Assembly (NCBI RefSeq): GCF_003719725.1
Contig: NZ_RIAX01000007.1
Location: 112,415 to 176,414 of the forward strand
Direction of reading: 5' to 3'
Length of the DNA stretch: 64,000 nt
Origin: Planococcus salinus
GTDB lineage: Bacteria > Bacillota > Bacilli > Bacillales_A > Planococcaceae
Shown in pieces: positions 24,580-33,416 of this stretch (position 1 is its first letter; each line of letters starts with the position of its first letter). The notes under the pieces are model-generated. The model saw nothing but the letters and a program-made list of their open reading frames with translations, was not told the origin of the DNA and ran no database searches. Both the position numbers and the translations under genes were made by a program.

Positions 24580-25596
24580 ATGAGTAAAGAGAAAACAGCT
24601 CAACTGCGTAAATTTGTGAAACCTTTTGAACAAGCAGATGTTAAAGCAAGTGTCAGACAAATGGCGAACACTATTCCTCCGTTTCTGGTCTTATGGTTTT
24701 TGGCTTACCAGGCGTTGGACGTTTCGATTTGGTTAACCATTGCCTTATCTGTCATCGCGTCAGGATTTGTGGTTCGGATCTTCATCATTTTTCATGACTG
24801 CACACATGGTTCATTTTTCAAAAACAAGAAAGCGAACGCAATTGTCGGTACGATTACAGGCATTATGACACTTTTCGCTTATGAGAAGTGGAAACGCGAA
24901 CATACGATTCATCATGCTTCCAGTGGTAATCTTGATAAGCGCGGAGTCGGTGATATCTGGGTTATGACAATCGAAGAATATGTGGAAGCTTCAAAATGGG
25001 AACGTTTCAAATACCGTATGTACCGCAATCCGTTGGTAATGTTCGGGTTAGGGCCATTGTTCCTTGTATTGGTCTCCAGCCGCTTTAACCGTAAAGACGC
25101 CCGTAAGAAAGAACGCAACAATACGTATTTGATCAATGTCTCGCTCGTGGTCATTTACTCTCTCCTGATCTGGGCGATCGGTTGGCAGGCATTCCTGATT
25201 GTGCAAGGTACAACCATGTTCACCGCTGGGGCTCTTGGGATTTGGTTGTTCTACATCCAACACACGTTCGAAGATTCGTATTTTGAAGACGAAAGTGAAT
25301 GGGATTATGTAAAAGCGGCTGTAGAAGGCAGCTCTTACTACCATCTTCCAAAAGTATTGCAATGGGTAACAGGGAATATCGGTTTCCACCATGTGCACCA
25401 TTTGAGCCCACGGGTTCCGAATTACAACCTGGAAAAAGCGCATACGTCGACACCGCCGCTTCAGCAGGCAACGACCATCACGCTTAAAACCAGCTTGAAA
25501 TCTCTGCGTTATAAAGTCTATGATGCAAAAAACAAAACCTTTGTCACGTTCAGAGACATCAAGCATCTGCTGAACGAAGACAAATTGCCGGCATAA
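24580..25596 (+). CDS. des: Membrane acyl-lipid desaturase
   Basis: A 338-residue di-iron desaturase that introduces a cis double bond into membrane phospholipid acyl chains (delta-5 in B. subtilis), restoring fluidity in the cold. Four to six membrane helices are present, with the three histidine boxes HDCTH (72-76), HTIHH (108-112) and HHVHH (about 270). The downstream desK-desR pair and the upstream palindrome are the known thermosensor circuit. RBS TTAGGAGG. Ends in a terminator before desK, so desKR may have a separate promoter. Confidence 0.95.
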   Translation: MSKEKTAQLRKFVKPFEQADVKASVRQMANTIPPFLVLWFLAYQALDVSIWLTIALSVIASGFVVRIFIIFHDCTHGSFFKNKKANAIVGTITGIMTLFAYEKWKREHTIHHASSGNLDKRGVGDIWVMTIEEYVEASKWERFKYRMYRNPLVMFGLGPLFLVLVSSRFNRKDARKKERNNTYLINVSLVVIYSLLIWAIGWQAFLIVQGTTMFTAGALGIWLFYIQHTFEDSYFEDESEWDYVKAAVEGSSYYHLPKVLQWVTGNIGFHHVHHLSPRVPNYNLEKAHTSTPPLQQATTITLKTSLKSLRYKVYDAKNKTFVTFRDIKHLLNEDKLPA

Positions 25597-25605
25597 CGGT
25601 TAGGA

Positions 25606-25636
25606 GAAAACCATTCAATAATGAATGGTTTTTTCT
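25606..25636 (+). terminator. Terminator between des and desK
   Basis: AAACCATTC and GAATGGTTT stem with a short A/T loop, followed by T6. Some read-through or a weak promoter near 25650 would express desKR. Confidence 0.85.
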
Positions 25637-25688
25637 TTTGTGTTTACTTTGGTATGATAAAGAAGACTAGAACAAGTAGGAGGCGCTT

Positions 25689-26825
25689 ATGCAAAGCTGG
25701 TATCAGATATTCCCGAAAAACCCGTGGCTCAGCTTATATGCATGGGTCATCTTTTGTATGTTGCCATTCTTTTTTATTTTTAGGTCCTCGTCTACCACAG
25801 AAATTGCCATTGGCATTTTGTTGTTGCTGCTGTTTTTTGTGGCGTATCGGCTTTCTTTTAATTCGAAGACCGGTTTTGTGTATGTATGGGTCAGCATTGA
25901 AATCCTGATCAATATCGCTATGACTTTTTTGTTCGGCTATATTTACCTGTCCATCTTTTTGGCATTTTTTATCGGCAATATCCGGAACAAGATCGGTTTT
26001 TTCATTGTCTATGGCATACACATCGGCACGACAATCATTGCAATCGCCTTTGGTGTCATTGAACACAGTGAATTGTACATTACGCAGTTGCCGTTTATTG
26101 TACTGAGTGTTGTCGGTGTGATTTTATTGCCGTTCAACACATACAATCGCAACAAGCGGGAAAAGCTTGAAGGCCAACTGGAAGATGCCAATAAACGAAT
26201 ATCCCAATTGGTGGTTATTGAAGAACGGGAACGGATCGCCCGTGATTTGCATGATACATTGGGCCAAAAATTATCACTGATCGGTTTAAAAAGTGATTTG
26301 GCCGGGAAGCTGCTTTATCGGGATCCCGAGTCTGCTTTAAATGAAATCGCCGATGTCCGGCAAACTGCCAGAACCGCTTTAAAGGAAGTGCGCGAGCTTG
26401 TATCGGATATGCGTGGCATGAAGCTTGAAGATGAGTTGCTGCGTGTTCAGCAGATCCTGAAGGCAGCCGAAATCGATTTTGTGTTATATGGCAGCCCCAA
26501 GCTGAAAAACACACCTTTACTGGTGGAGAATGTTTTGAGCATGTGTCTGAAAGAAGCTGTCACCAATGTGGTAAAGCACAGCCAGGCAACCCGCTGCACG
26601 ATATTGATCAAACAAAAGCGGGACGAAGTTTTGGTACAGGTGCAGGACGACGGCATCGGCGTGCCGGAAGGCGGCAGTTTAACGCAGGGGAATGGACTGG
26701 CAGGAATGCGGGAGCGCCTGGAATTCATCAACGGTTCCGTGGACATCAGCACGATGGATGGCACAACGCTGAATATTCGGGTACCGAATGTGATTCTCTA
26801 TAATTCAAAGGGGGCATTATCATGA
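25689..26825 (+). CDS. desK: Thermosensor histidine kinase DesK
   Basis: A 378-residue membrane histidine kinase. Five hydrophobic segments span residues 14-150 and sense bilayer thickness. A coiled linker follows (RNKREKLEGQLEDANKRISQL). The HisKA_3 box ERERIARDLHDTLGQ has the phospho-acceptor at His188, the same position as in B. subtilis DesK. The ATPase has N-box KEAVTNVVKHS and G-boxes DDGIG and GNGLAGMRERL. It acts as kinase in the cold and phosphatase when warm, toward DesR. RBS AGGAGGCGC. Stop overlaps the desR start by 4 bp. Confidence 0.95.
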   Translation: MQSWYQIFPKNPWLSLYAWVIFCMLPFFFIFRSSSTTEIAIGILLLLLFFVAYRLSFNSKTGFVYVWVSIEILINIAMTFLFGYIYLSIFLAFFIGNIRNKIGFFIVYGIHIGTTIIAIAFGVIEHSELYITQLPFIVLSVVGVILLPFNTYNRNKREKLEGQLEDANKRISQLVVIEERERIARDLHDTLGQKLSLIGLKSDLAGKLLYRDPESALNEIADVRQTARTALKEVRELVSDMRGMKLEDELLRVQQILKAAEIDFVLYGSPKLKNTPLLVENVLSMCLKEAVTNVVKHSQATRCTILIKQKRDEVLVQVQDDGIGVPEGGSLTQGNGLAGMRERLEFINGSVDISTMDGTTLNIRVPNVILYNSKGALS

Positions 26826-27421
26826 TTCGAATTGTATTGGCGGAAGATCAACGAATGATGCTGGGCGCACTTGGATCTTTACTGGATTTGGAAGAAGACA
26901 TGGAAGTGGTCGGCAAAGCGGGGAACGGAGAAGAAGCAATCTCACTGGTGGAGAAACACCAGCCGGATATTTGCATTATGGATATCGAAATGCCTGTAAA
27001 AAGCGGGTTGGACGCTGCCGAAAGCTTAAAAGACCACCCATGTAAAGTCATTATTCTAACGACGTTTGCCAGATCAGGCTATTTTGAGCGGGCCCGAAAA
27101 GCAGGAGTCAGCGGTTATTTGCTGAAAGACAGCCCAAGTGAAGATTTGGCAACTTCGATTCGTTCCATCATGGATGGGCGGCGCGTTTATGCACCGGAAC
27201 TGGTGGACCTTGCCTACAGCGATGAAAATCCTTTGACGGAGCGGGAAAAGCAAGTAATGGAATTGATCGCTGAGGGACGCAGCACAAAAGAAATCGCCAA
27301 GGAGCTGTTCATCACAACCGGCACGGTCCGGAACTACATTTCAACCATCCTGGACAAACTGGACGTCGGCAATCGGATCGAAGCGATTTCCCGTTTTAAA
27401 GAAAAAGGCTGGTTTAAGTAA
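26822..27421 (+). CDS. desR: Response regulator DesR (NarL/FixJ family)
   Basis: A 199-residue cytoplasmic response regulator. The receiver domain occupies residues 1-120 with acidic pocket Glu8/Asp9, phospho-acceptor Asp54 (CIMDIEMP), Thr80 (LTTFA) and Lys102 (LLKDS). The LuxR-type helix-turn-helix covers 135-195 (NPLTEREKQVMELIAEGRSTKEIAKEL in outline). Phosphorylated DesR activates des. The upstream palindrome at 24463 is the likely target. Translationally coupled to desK. Confidence 0.95.
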   Translation: MIRIVLAEDQRMMLGALGSLLDLEEDMEVVGKAGNGEEAISLVEKHQPDICIMDIEMPVKSGLDAAESLKDHPCKVIILTTFARSGYFERARKAGVSGYLLKDSPSEDLATSIRSIMDGRRVYAPELVDLAYSDENPLTEREKQVMELIAEGRSTKEIAKELFITTGTVRNYISTILDKLDVGNRIEAISRFKEKGWFK

Positions 27422-27454
27422 AATCCCGCTGTCGACTGACAGCGGGATTTTACT
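27421..27454 (+). terminator. Terminator of desKR
   Basis: AAATCCCGCTGTC and GACAGCGGGATTT form a 13-bp stem around a 4-nt loop, followed by TTAC-TTTT. Confidence 0.85.
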
Positions 27455-27487
27455 TTTCACGTTTTGGGCGCTTGCGCTTTTCTTATC

Positions 27488-27853
27488 TCAATCTTCATAT
27501 AACTTGTCTTCGAGTTTGCCGTCTCCTGTGTAAATGTGCAATTCACCATTATGTTTGTTGACGTAACGCTTAGCTTCTCCCATCAACTCTTCTTTCGTTT
27601 CTTCAATTAAAATCGCTTTTTTGCTGTCTTTCTTCTTCAGTTGCCATCCGTCATCATGGGACCTGATTTCGTAGACTGGCTGTTCTTCGTCACCTTCCAC
27701 GTATTTTTGTGCCTGCGCCGTTGCAATTGAAATGGCCCGCCCTTCATCGTAATCATCCCGGAGTAATGCATTGGCGATTTCAATGGCTTTGTTGCGGACT
27801 TCGCTGTTCAGATTTTTAAACGAATCGGGATAATCATCTTTGCTCCATGGCAT
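27488..27853 (-). CDS. ChaB-like/DUF2188 protein (YdaT-like)
   Basis: A 121-residue soluble acidic protein. The N-terminus MPWSKDDYPDSFKNLNSEVR resembles ChaB-type domains. The C-terminal half (YEIRSHDDGWQLKKKDSKKA...RYVNKHNGELHIYTGDGK) matches DUF2188, where a DGW and a HNGEL...DGK frame recur. B. subtilis YdaT has the same order and is a general stress protein. Function is not known. RBS AAAGGAGGCGA. Confidence 0.85.
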   Translation of the reverse strand: MPWSKDDYPDSFKNLNSEVRNKAIEIANALLRDDYDEGRAISIATAQAQKYVEGDEEQPVYEIRSHDDGWQLKKKDSKKAILIEETKEELMGEAKRYVNKHNGELHIYTGDGKLEDKLYED

Positions 27854-27963
27854 CTTAATCGCCTCCTTTGCCTCCTGTTTCCCTTTTCAATTTGGCGATA
27901 AACCAAATATTGACTGGTATTAAAGACTCACAATGTTACAATGGTGTGGAAGGGGGAGATAAG

Positions 27964-29484
27964 ATGTCAGATTTAACTTATCAAATCATAGCGCTAATTA
28001 TTTACCTCATCGCTATGCTGTTCATTGGCTGGTACGCGTATCGCAAAACAGTCAACTTGTCAGATTACATGCTTGGAGGAAGAGGTCTCGGGCCTTCCGT
28101 TGCCGCTCTGAGCGCAGGGGCATCCGATATGTCGGGCTGGCTCTTGATGGGACTTCCGGGCGCTATTTACGTCAGCGGCCTGGTTGAAATTTGGATTGCA
28201 GTCGGTTTAACGATCGGTGCATATCTCAACTGGTATTTGGTAGCACCACGATTACGGGTCTATTCATTGGTTACAAAAGATTCGATTACAATTCCAAGCT
28301 TTTTGGAAAACCGTTTGAGAGATAGTTCGCGTTTATTGCGAATCGTTTCTGGTATTATTATTCTGATCTTTTTCACTTTTTATGTGTCATCAGGAATGGT
28401 TGCCGGAGGCGTCTTTTTCGAAAGCTCGTTCGGCATGAGCTACCAGACAGGCATGGTCGTAGTAGCGGCTGTTGTCGTAGCTTATACACTTTTTGGAGGG
28501 TTTCTTGCGGTCAGCTATACTGACTTTGTGCAGGGCCTCATGATGTTCCTCGCATTGCTTGCAGTTCCTGCACTCGGTATTTTTGCAACCGGCGGGTTCA
28601 GCGAAACTGCGGACAGCATCCGCTCAGTCGACCCATCGCTTTTGAGCTTCGGAACAGGTGCTTCGACAATCGCCATCATTTCCGCTTTGGCATGGGGACT
28701 TGGCTATTTCGGCCAGCCGCATATCATCGTCCGCTTTATGGCGATTAAAACCCTGGGAGAAGTTCGCCAGGCTCGCCGCATCGGAATCGGCTGGATGATC
28801 ATCAGTTTGCTCGGAGCCACAGCTACGGCATTGATCGGGATCGCTTATTTCCAGCAGAATCCTGGCGCTGAATTGACGGATCCTGAAGCGGTATTCATCG
28901 CGCTTGGACAGATTCTGTTCCATCCATTGGTCGCCGGTTTAATGCTCGCTGCTGTTTTGGCTGCGATCATGAGTACGATTTCGTCTCAATTGCTGGTTAG
29001 TTCATCAGCATTGGTGGAAGATTTGTACAAAATCGTTGTAAGAAAAGAGTCATCTGATAAAGTGATTGTGAACTTAGGCCGCTTGGGCGTGCTGCTTGTT
29101 GCGTTAATCGCGGCATATCTTGCCTGGGAACGGAATGCCACCATCCTTGACTTGGTAGCTTATGCGTGGGCAGGATTTGGGGCAGCATTCGGACCGCTTA
29201 TCCTGTTGTCATTGTTCTGGCGCCGATTCACGGCCTGGGGCGCATTGGCCGGTATGATTGTTGGTGCAGTTACAGTCATTGCCTGGGATTTGATCGGGAC
29301 AGTTGAAGGAGATGAAGGCGCAACTGCTGCGACGAACTTCATTGGCAGCGTCTACGAAATCATTCCTGGCTTTATCCTGTGCTTGCTAGTGGCATGGCTG
29401 ATCAGCTTGGTGACATTCAAAGACGATGCAGAAATTACTGCAGAATTTGACGAAACACAAAGATTGATCGAAGAAGACAAGTAA
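27964..29484 (+). CDS. putP: Sodium/proline symporter
   Basis: A 506-residue member of the sodium:solute symporter family with 13 membrane helices. Helix 2 shows the PutP sodium site ALSAGASDMSGWLLMGLPGA, and RVYSLVTKDSITIPSFLENR and GYFGQPHIIVRFMAI are PutP/OpuE signatures. It imports proline with Na+ in the plasma membrane, either as osmolyte (OpuE-like) or nutrient. No catabolic putA/B genes adjoin, which favours an osmoprotective role; this is inference. The ATG at 27964 follows GGAAGGGGGAG. Confidence 0.93.
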   Translation: MSDLTYQIIALIIYLIAMLFIGWYAYRKTVNLSDYMLGGRGLGPSVAALSAGASDMSGWLLMGLPGAIYVSGLVEIWIAVGLTIGAYLNWYLVAPRLRVYSLVTKDSITIPSFLENRLRDSSRLLRIVSGIIILIFFTFYVSSGMVAGGVFFESSFGMSYQTGMVVVAAVVVAYTLFGGFLAVSYTDFVQGLMMFLALLAVPALGIFATGGFSETADSIRSVDPSLLSFGTGASTIAIISALAWGLGYFGQPHIIVRFMAIKTLGEVRQARRIGIGWMIISLLGATATALIGIAYFQQNPGAELTDPEAVFIALGQILFHPLVAGLMLAAVLAAIMSTISSQLLVSSSALVEDLYKIVVRKESSDKVIVNLGRLGVLLVALIAAYLAWERNATILDLVAYAWAGFGAAFGPLILLSLFWRRFTAWGALAGMIVGAVTVIAWDLIGTVEGDEGATAATNFIGSVYEIIPGFILCLLVAWLISLVTFKDDAEITAEFDETQRLIEEDK

Positions 29485-29493
29485 ACGACAGAC

Positions 29494-29539
29494 AAAAAAG
29501 ACTTCAAAACTCTCTCGAGGAGGTTTTGAAGTCTTTTTG
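29494..29539. terminator. Bidirectional terminator between putP and the BCCT carrier
   Basis: GACTTCAAAAC and GTTTTGAAGTC stem around a 12-nt loop, with A6 on one side and T5 on the other. Confidence 0.9.
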
Positions 29540-31090
29540 TTATCTTCGTTTTTGTTTGCTTGCTTCTTTTTCAAGTCTTCTGAATTGGCGTAAATCCGAT
29601 TTTTTGATCGGCGGTGCTTCGTTGCGAATAATTTTCACAAATGCCCACACCATCATCAGCAGCAGAACCGTAAATGGCAGTGCTGATATCAAGGAAGCGG
29701 TTTGCAAGGCTTCGAGTCCTCCTGCGTAAAGGAGAACAGCGGCAATTGCGGACATCAGAACCCCCCAGACAATTTTGAAAACAGTAGGTGGATTCAAACT
29801 GCCATAGCTTGTCATACTGGCAAGTATATAAGTTGCGGAGTCAGCAGAAGTGACTAAGAATGTAAAAATCAGCAATATAGCGAGAATTGACATGAGCACT
29901 GCTAAAGGAAGCACGTCGAATGTCTGGAACAACGCAGAGGTGAGATCTGCATCTACAGCTTCTGCAATGGCTGTTCCTGCATTCAAGTCATACCAGAGTG
30001 CTGTTCCGCCGAAGACGGCGATCCATACACAGGCGATGGCGGGTGGAATGACAAGTACGCCCATAACGAATTCACGGATTGTCCGCCCTCTTGATACACG
30101 TGCCACAAAAGCACCGACAAAAGGTGACCAGGCAATAGCCCATGCCCAGTAAAAAATCGTCCAGCCAAGCACCCAGTCGCCGCCTTGATAAGGTTGCAGG
30201 CGTAAACTGTAGGAAACGAAGTTTGTAATATAGTCGCCGATTGCCAATGTGAAAGTTTCCAGGATGAATACAGTAGGTCCGGCGATAAAGACGAATACCA
30301 TCAACACCAACGCCAAGCCCAAGTTCAGGTTACTTAAATAGGCAATCCCTTTATGTAGCCCGGTAGAAGAGGAAAGTGTGTAGGCCAGGAACATGACACC
30401 GATGATGGATAATTGGACGGTAAATGAGTTTCCGGTGCCAAAGACGGCGTCCAATCCACCGTTCATCTGCAGGACGCCAAGTCCCAGGGAAGTGGCAATT
30501 CCCATGACCGTAGCGATAACGGCCAGCGAATCAATGGAATGTTTTATCAGCGGCTTGTTGCCGACTACCGGCTCCAGTGCCGTTGACACCAAACCGGATT
30601 TTTTCTTGCGGAATTGAAGAAACCCGATTACCAGTCCGACAATTGCGAAGACCGACCACTGGCTGACACCCCAATGGAAAAAGGAATAGCCCATTGCAAT
30701 CCGTGCCGCTTCTTCAGTTTGTGCTTCGTTGCCAAAAGGAGTCGTAAAGAAATGACTCATCGGTTCAGCTACTCCCCAAAAGACAAGACCTGCACCAAAA
30801 CCGGCAGAAAACAGCATGCCGATCCAGGTGAAGAAAGGGAATTCCGGACGGTCGGTGTCAGCGCCCAGACGAATACTGCCGTATTTGCTGATGGAAATCA
30901 GCACTAAAAAGAGAATGATGATAAAGACGGCAAGCAAGTAGAACCAGCCAAAGTTCAATGTTGTGAAATTAAATAAAGAACCTGCCACGCTGCCAAATTC
31001 TTCAGGCATAAATGCCCCCAAAATGACGAGCAGTAAAATAACTGCCGTGGAAACGATAAAAACAGGATTTCCAAATAGTTTTTTATCCAT
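29540..31090 (-). CDS. Glycine betaine transporter, BCCT family (OpuD-like)
   Basis: A 516-residue carrier with 12 membrane helices. All canonical BCCT signatures are present: FSAGFGAGLVFWGVAEP (Gly-rich helix 3), FYWAWAIAWSPFVG (tryptophan box) and RVSRGRTIREFV. This supports Na+-coupled uptake of glycine betaine, as for OpuD or BetL. The C-terminal tail is rich in Arg and Lys (DLRQFRRLEKEASKQKRR), as in osmosensing BCCT carriers. It is convergent with putP, another osmolyte carrier. RBS GGGAGGTCATC. Confidence 0.93.
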   Translation of the reverse strand: MDKKLFGNPVFIVSTAVILLLVILGAFMPEEFGSVAGSLFNFTTLNFGWFYLLAVFIIILFLVLISISKYGSIRLGADTDRPEFPFFTWIGMLFSAGFGAGLVFWGVAEPMSHFFTTPFGNEAQTEEAARIAMGYSFFHWGVSQWSVFAIVGLVIGFLQFRKKKSGLVSTALEPVVGNKPLIKHSIDSLAVIATVMGIATSLGLGVLQMNGGLDAVFGTGNSFTVQLSIIGVMFLAYTLSSSTGLHKGIAYLSNLNLGLALVLMVFVFIAGPTVFILETFTLAIGDYITNFVSYSLRLQPYQGGDWVLGWTIFYWAWAIAWSPFVGAFVARVSRGRTIREFVMGVLVIPPAIACVWIAVFGGTALWYDLNAGTAIAEAVDADLTSALFQTFDVLPLAVLMSILAILLIFTFLVTSADSATYILASMTSYGSLNPPTVFKIVWGVLMSAIAAVLLYAGGLEALQTASLISALPFTVLLLMMVWAFVKIIRNEAPPIKKSDLRQFRRLEKEASKQKRR

Positions 31091-31245
31091 GATGACCTCC
31101 CGATTAATATCTGTTTATCTTTCCATATACCCTAGCCTACCGAACATAAATCCAAAAAACCAGTTGTTTTACAAAAAAAGGAGGTTTCTGTTTGAAATTC
31201 ATCTATTTTTCGGACTATTAGTTTACGATAAGATAGTAGAATAAA

Positions 31246-31279
31246 TCGAAAAGCTGAATAAAAAGGTTCAGCTTTTCGA
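31246..31279 (+). other. Strong stem-loop upstream of the VOC gene
   Basis: TCGAAAAGCTGAA (31246-31258) and TTCAGCTTTTCGA (31267-31279) form a 13-bp perfect stem with an 8-nt A-rich loop. It ends 24 nt before the VOC start codon. No U-tract follows on either strand, so it is not a normal terminator. Confidence 0.6.
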
Positions 31280-31303
31280 TACAGTCAGGAAAAGAGGGAT
31301 GAT

Positions 31304-32038
31304 ATGTATTTGGATCATGTTGTACATTTTGTTGACAAGACACCGCAACAGACAGCAGATTTCTGGCAAAGACTTGGATACCCGGCATTGGTGGGCGGGC
31401 AACACCTGAAATGGGGCACCCATAACGCATTGCTTTATGGAAAGGATTGCTATATTGAGTGGTTGGCAATACGAGACCTGCAAACGGCGGAAGACGCCAA
31501 CCATCCATTGGTCAATTTGTTTTTGAACGACAGAAAAGGGTTTGGCACCGTTTGTTTGAGGACCGCCTCGATTGCAGAAGTCAATGAGCGATTGCTGGCG
31601 GACGGCATACGAACTTCCGGAGTGATGGATGCGGAACGGCAAACCAGTACCGGTGATTTGATACGATGGAAATTGCTGTTTATAGAAGAACCGATTTCCG
31701 AGGGCTTGCCGGCTCCCTTTTTTATCGAATGGGAAGAGGATGATGAAACACGTTATGAAAACCTGCGGTCAGCCGGAATGGCAAGTCCGGCCAGTGAAAG
31801 CATGGAAATCGAAAGATGTGTTTTCGGTGTGCATGATACAGAAGCCAGTGAAGAAAGGTGGCGCACCATTCTCGGTGGAGACCTTCAATTGGAAAACTGT
31901 CTGTTAACATTCCAGCAGACAGACCGTCCGCAAGAACGGCTTGAGCAGGTCCGTTTCAAAGATGGTACACAAAAGGTGGCTTTTGAAGAAGGGGTTTACT
32001 GCCTGCCACCGTCCGGGAATAATAAAGGCAGTAATTGA
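31304..32038 (+). CDS. VOC-superfamily protein (glyoxalase-like domain)
   Basis: A 244-residue protein with an N-terminal vicinal-oxygen-chelate module MYLDHVVHFVDKTPQQTADFW (residues 1-21 in outline) and a second half carrying related beta-alpha-beta-beta elements. It matches the Glyoxalase_3/glyoxalase-like type. Potential metal ligands His5 and Glu54 are visible, but the enzymatic reaction cannot be named. RBS AAAGAGGGATGAT. It may be co-transcribed with hflX, 46 bp downstream. Confidence 0.8.
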   Translation: MYLDHVVHFVDKTPQQTADFWQRLGYPALVGGQHLKWGTHNALLYGKDCYIEWLAIRDLQTAEDANHPLVNLFLNDRKGFGTVCLRTASIAEVNERLLADGIRTSGVMDAERQTSTGDLIRWKLLFIEEPISEGLPAPFFIEWEEDDETRYENLRSAGMASPASESMEIERCVFGVHDTEASEERWRTILGGDLQLENCLLTFQQTDRPQERLEQVRFKDGTQKVAFEEGVYCLPPSGNNKGSN

Positions 32039-32084
32039 AAAGGCCGGAAGCGGCAGTTTCTGTGAACGGATAGGAGGAGCATGG

Positions 32085-33365
32085 ATGGATTTATTAATCG
32101 AAAGAGCCATATTGGTTGGCGTGCAGTTGCAGCAGGACCTCCATTTTGAATATGAAATGGAAGAGCTGCGCAATTTATCGGAGGCCTGCAATGTAGAGGT
32201 GCTGGGAGAAGTTCGGCAAAATTTAGAGCGAATCAACCCTTCGCATTACGTAGGAAAAGGGAAAGTCGAAGAGATTAAAGCTTTTTATGACGAAACGGAT
32301 GCCAACCTGGTCATCTTCAACGATGAGCTGAGCCCTTCTCAAATCCGCAACTTGGAAGAAGATCTGGAATGTAAAGTGATTGACCGGACGATGCTCATCT
32401 TGGATATTTTCTCCCGCCGTGCCAAAACCCGTGAAGCGCAAGTGCAAGTCGAATTGGCACAGCTTCAGTACATGCTGCCCCGTCTCGTCGGCATGCGCGC
32501 TTCTCTCAGCAGACAAGGGGGGAGCAGTGGTGCAGGTGGCGGGGGCTTTACAAACCGTGGCGCCGGGGAAACCAAGCTGGAACTCGACAGACGGAAAATC
32601 GAAGATCAGCTATCAAAGCTTCACAAGGAATTGGAACATATCAAAGCACAACGCGAAACTCAGCGGAAACGGCGCATGAAAAATGACGTGCCTGTTGTAT
32701 CACTTGTCGGATATACAAATGCCGGAAAGTCGACCATCATGAACAGGCTGCTGGCCAAATCCGGCCAGCAGGAAACGAAACAGGTTTTCGAAAAAGACAT
32801 GCTCTTCGCAACTTTGGAGACTTCAGTGCGCCAAGTCCGGCTGGAGGACAACAAAAGCTTCCTTTTGACGGATACGGTCGGTTTTGTCAGCAAGCTGCCG
32901 CATCATTTGGTGCGTGCTTTCCGTTCCACTTTGGAAGAAGCCAAAAATGCCGACTTGCTGCTGCATGTAGTCGATGTGTCCAGTGAAGAATACCGTTACA
33001 TGATGGAAGTGACCCACGCCACACTGCAGGAAGTCGGAGTCGAGAACGTGCCTGCGTTGTACGTTTACAACAAAGCGGATTTGGCCGGTCTTTCCTATCC
33101 GAAAGTGGACGGGGAAGGATTATGGATGTCTGCCAAAGAAGGTGAAGGCCTGGATGAACTTTTGGAACTGATCAAGAAGCGCATATTTGCTGATTACGTC
33201 GCTTGCCGGATGGTCATTCCGTTTGACAGGGGCGACATTGTCACTTATTTGAACGAAAATGCCACAGTCAAAGAGACTTCCTACGAAGAGGAAGGCACAC
33301 ATCTGACATTGGAACTCAGAAGGTCGGACTACGACCGGTTCGAGGAATTCATTGTCGGGAAATAA
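32085..33365 (+). CDS. hflX: GTPase HflX
   Basis: A 426-residue ribosome-binding GTPase that rescues and splits stalled 70S ribosomes during stress. The N-terminal HflX domain (residues 1-180) includes NPSHYVGKGKVEEIK, a Gly-rich linker SSGAGGGGFTNRGAGETKLELDRR and a coiled coil. The G domain has G1 GYTNAGKS (209-216), G3 DTVGFV and G4 NKAD. The start at 32085 has TAGGAGGAG seven bases upstream; longer in-frame starts lie inside the VOC gene. A strong terminator follows. Confidence 0.96.
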   Translation: MDLLIERAILVGVQLQQDLHFEYEMEELRNLSEACNVEVLGEVRQNLERINPSHYVGKGKVEEIKAFYDETDANLVIFNDELSPSQIRNLEEDLECKVIDRTMLILDIFSRRAKTREAQVQVELAQLQYMLPRLVGMRASLSRQGGSSGAGGGGFTNRGAGETKLELDRRKIEDQLSKLHKELEHIKAQRETQRKRRMKNDVPVVSLVGYTNAGKSTIMNRLLAKSGQQETKQVFEKDMLFATLETSVRQVRLEDNKSFLLTDTVGFVSKLPHHLVRAFRSTLEEAKNADLLLHVVDVSSEEYRYMMEVTHATLQEVGVENVPALYVYNKADLAGLSYPKVDGEGLWMSAKEGEGLDELLELIKKRIFADYVACRMVIPFDRGDIVTYLNENATVKETSYEEEGTHLTLELRRSDYDRFEEFIVGK

Positions 33366-33367
33366 AG

Positions 33368-33416
33368 AAAAGAGCGGTTCCGCGTCAGTTGTTTTGATGC
33401 GGAACCGCTCTTTTTA
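33368..33416. terminator. Bidirectional terminator after hflX
   Basis: AAAGAGCGGTTCCGC and GCGGAACCGCTCTTT form a 15-bp stem around a 15-nt loop. Convergent with the ABC gene. Confidence 0.92.
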
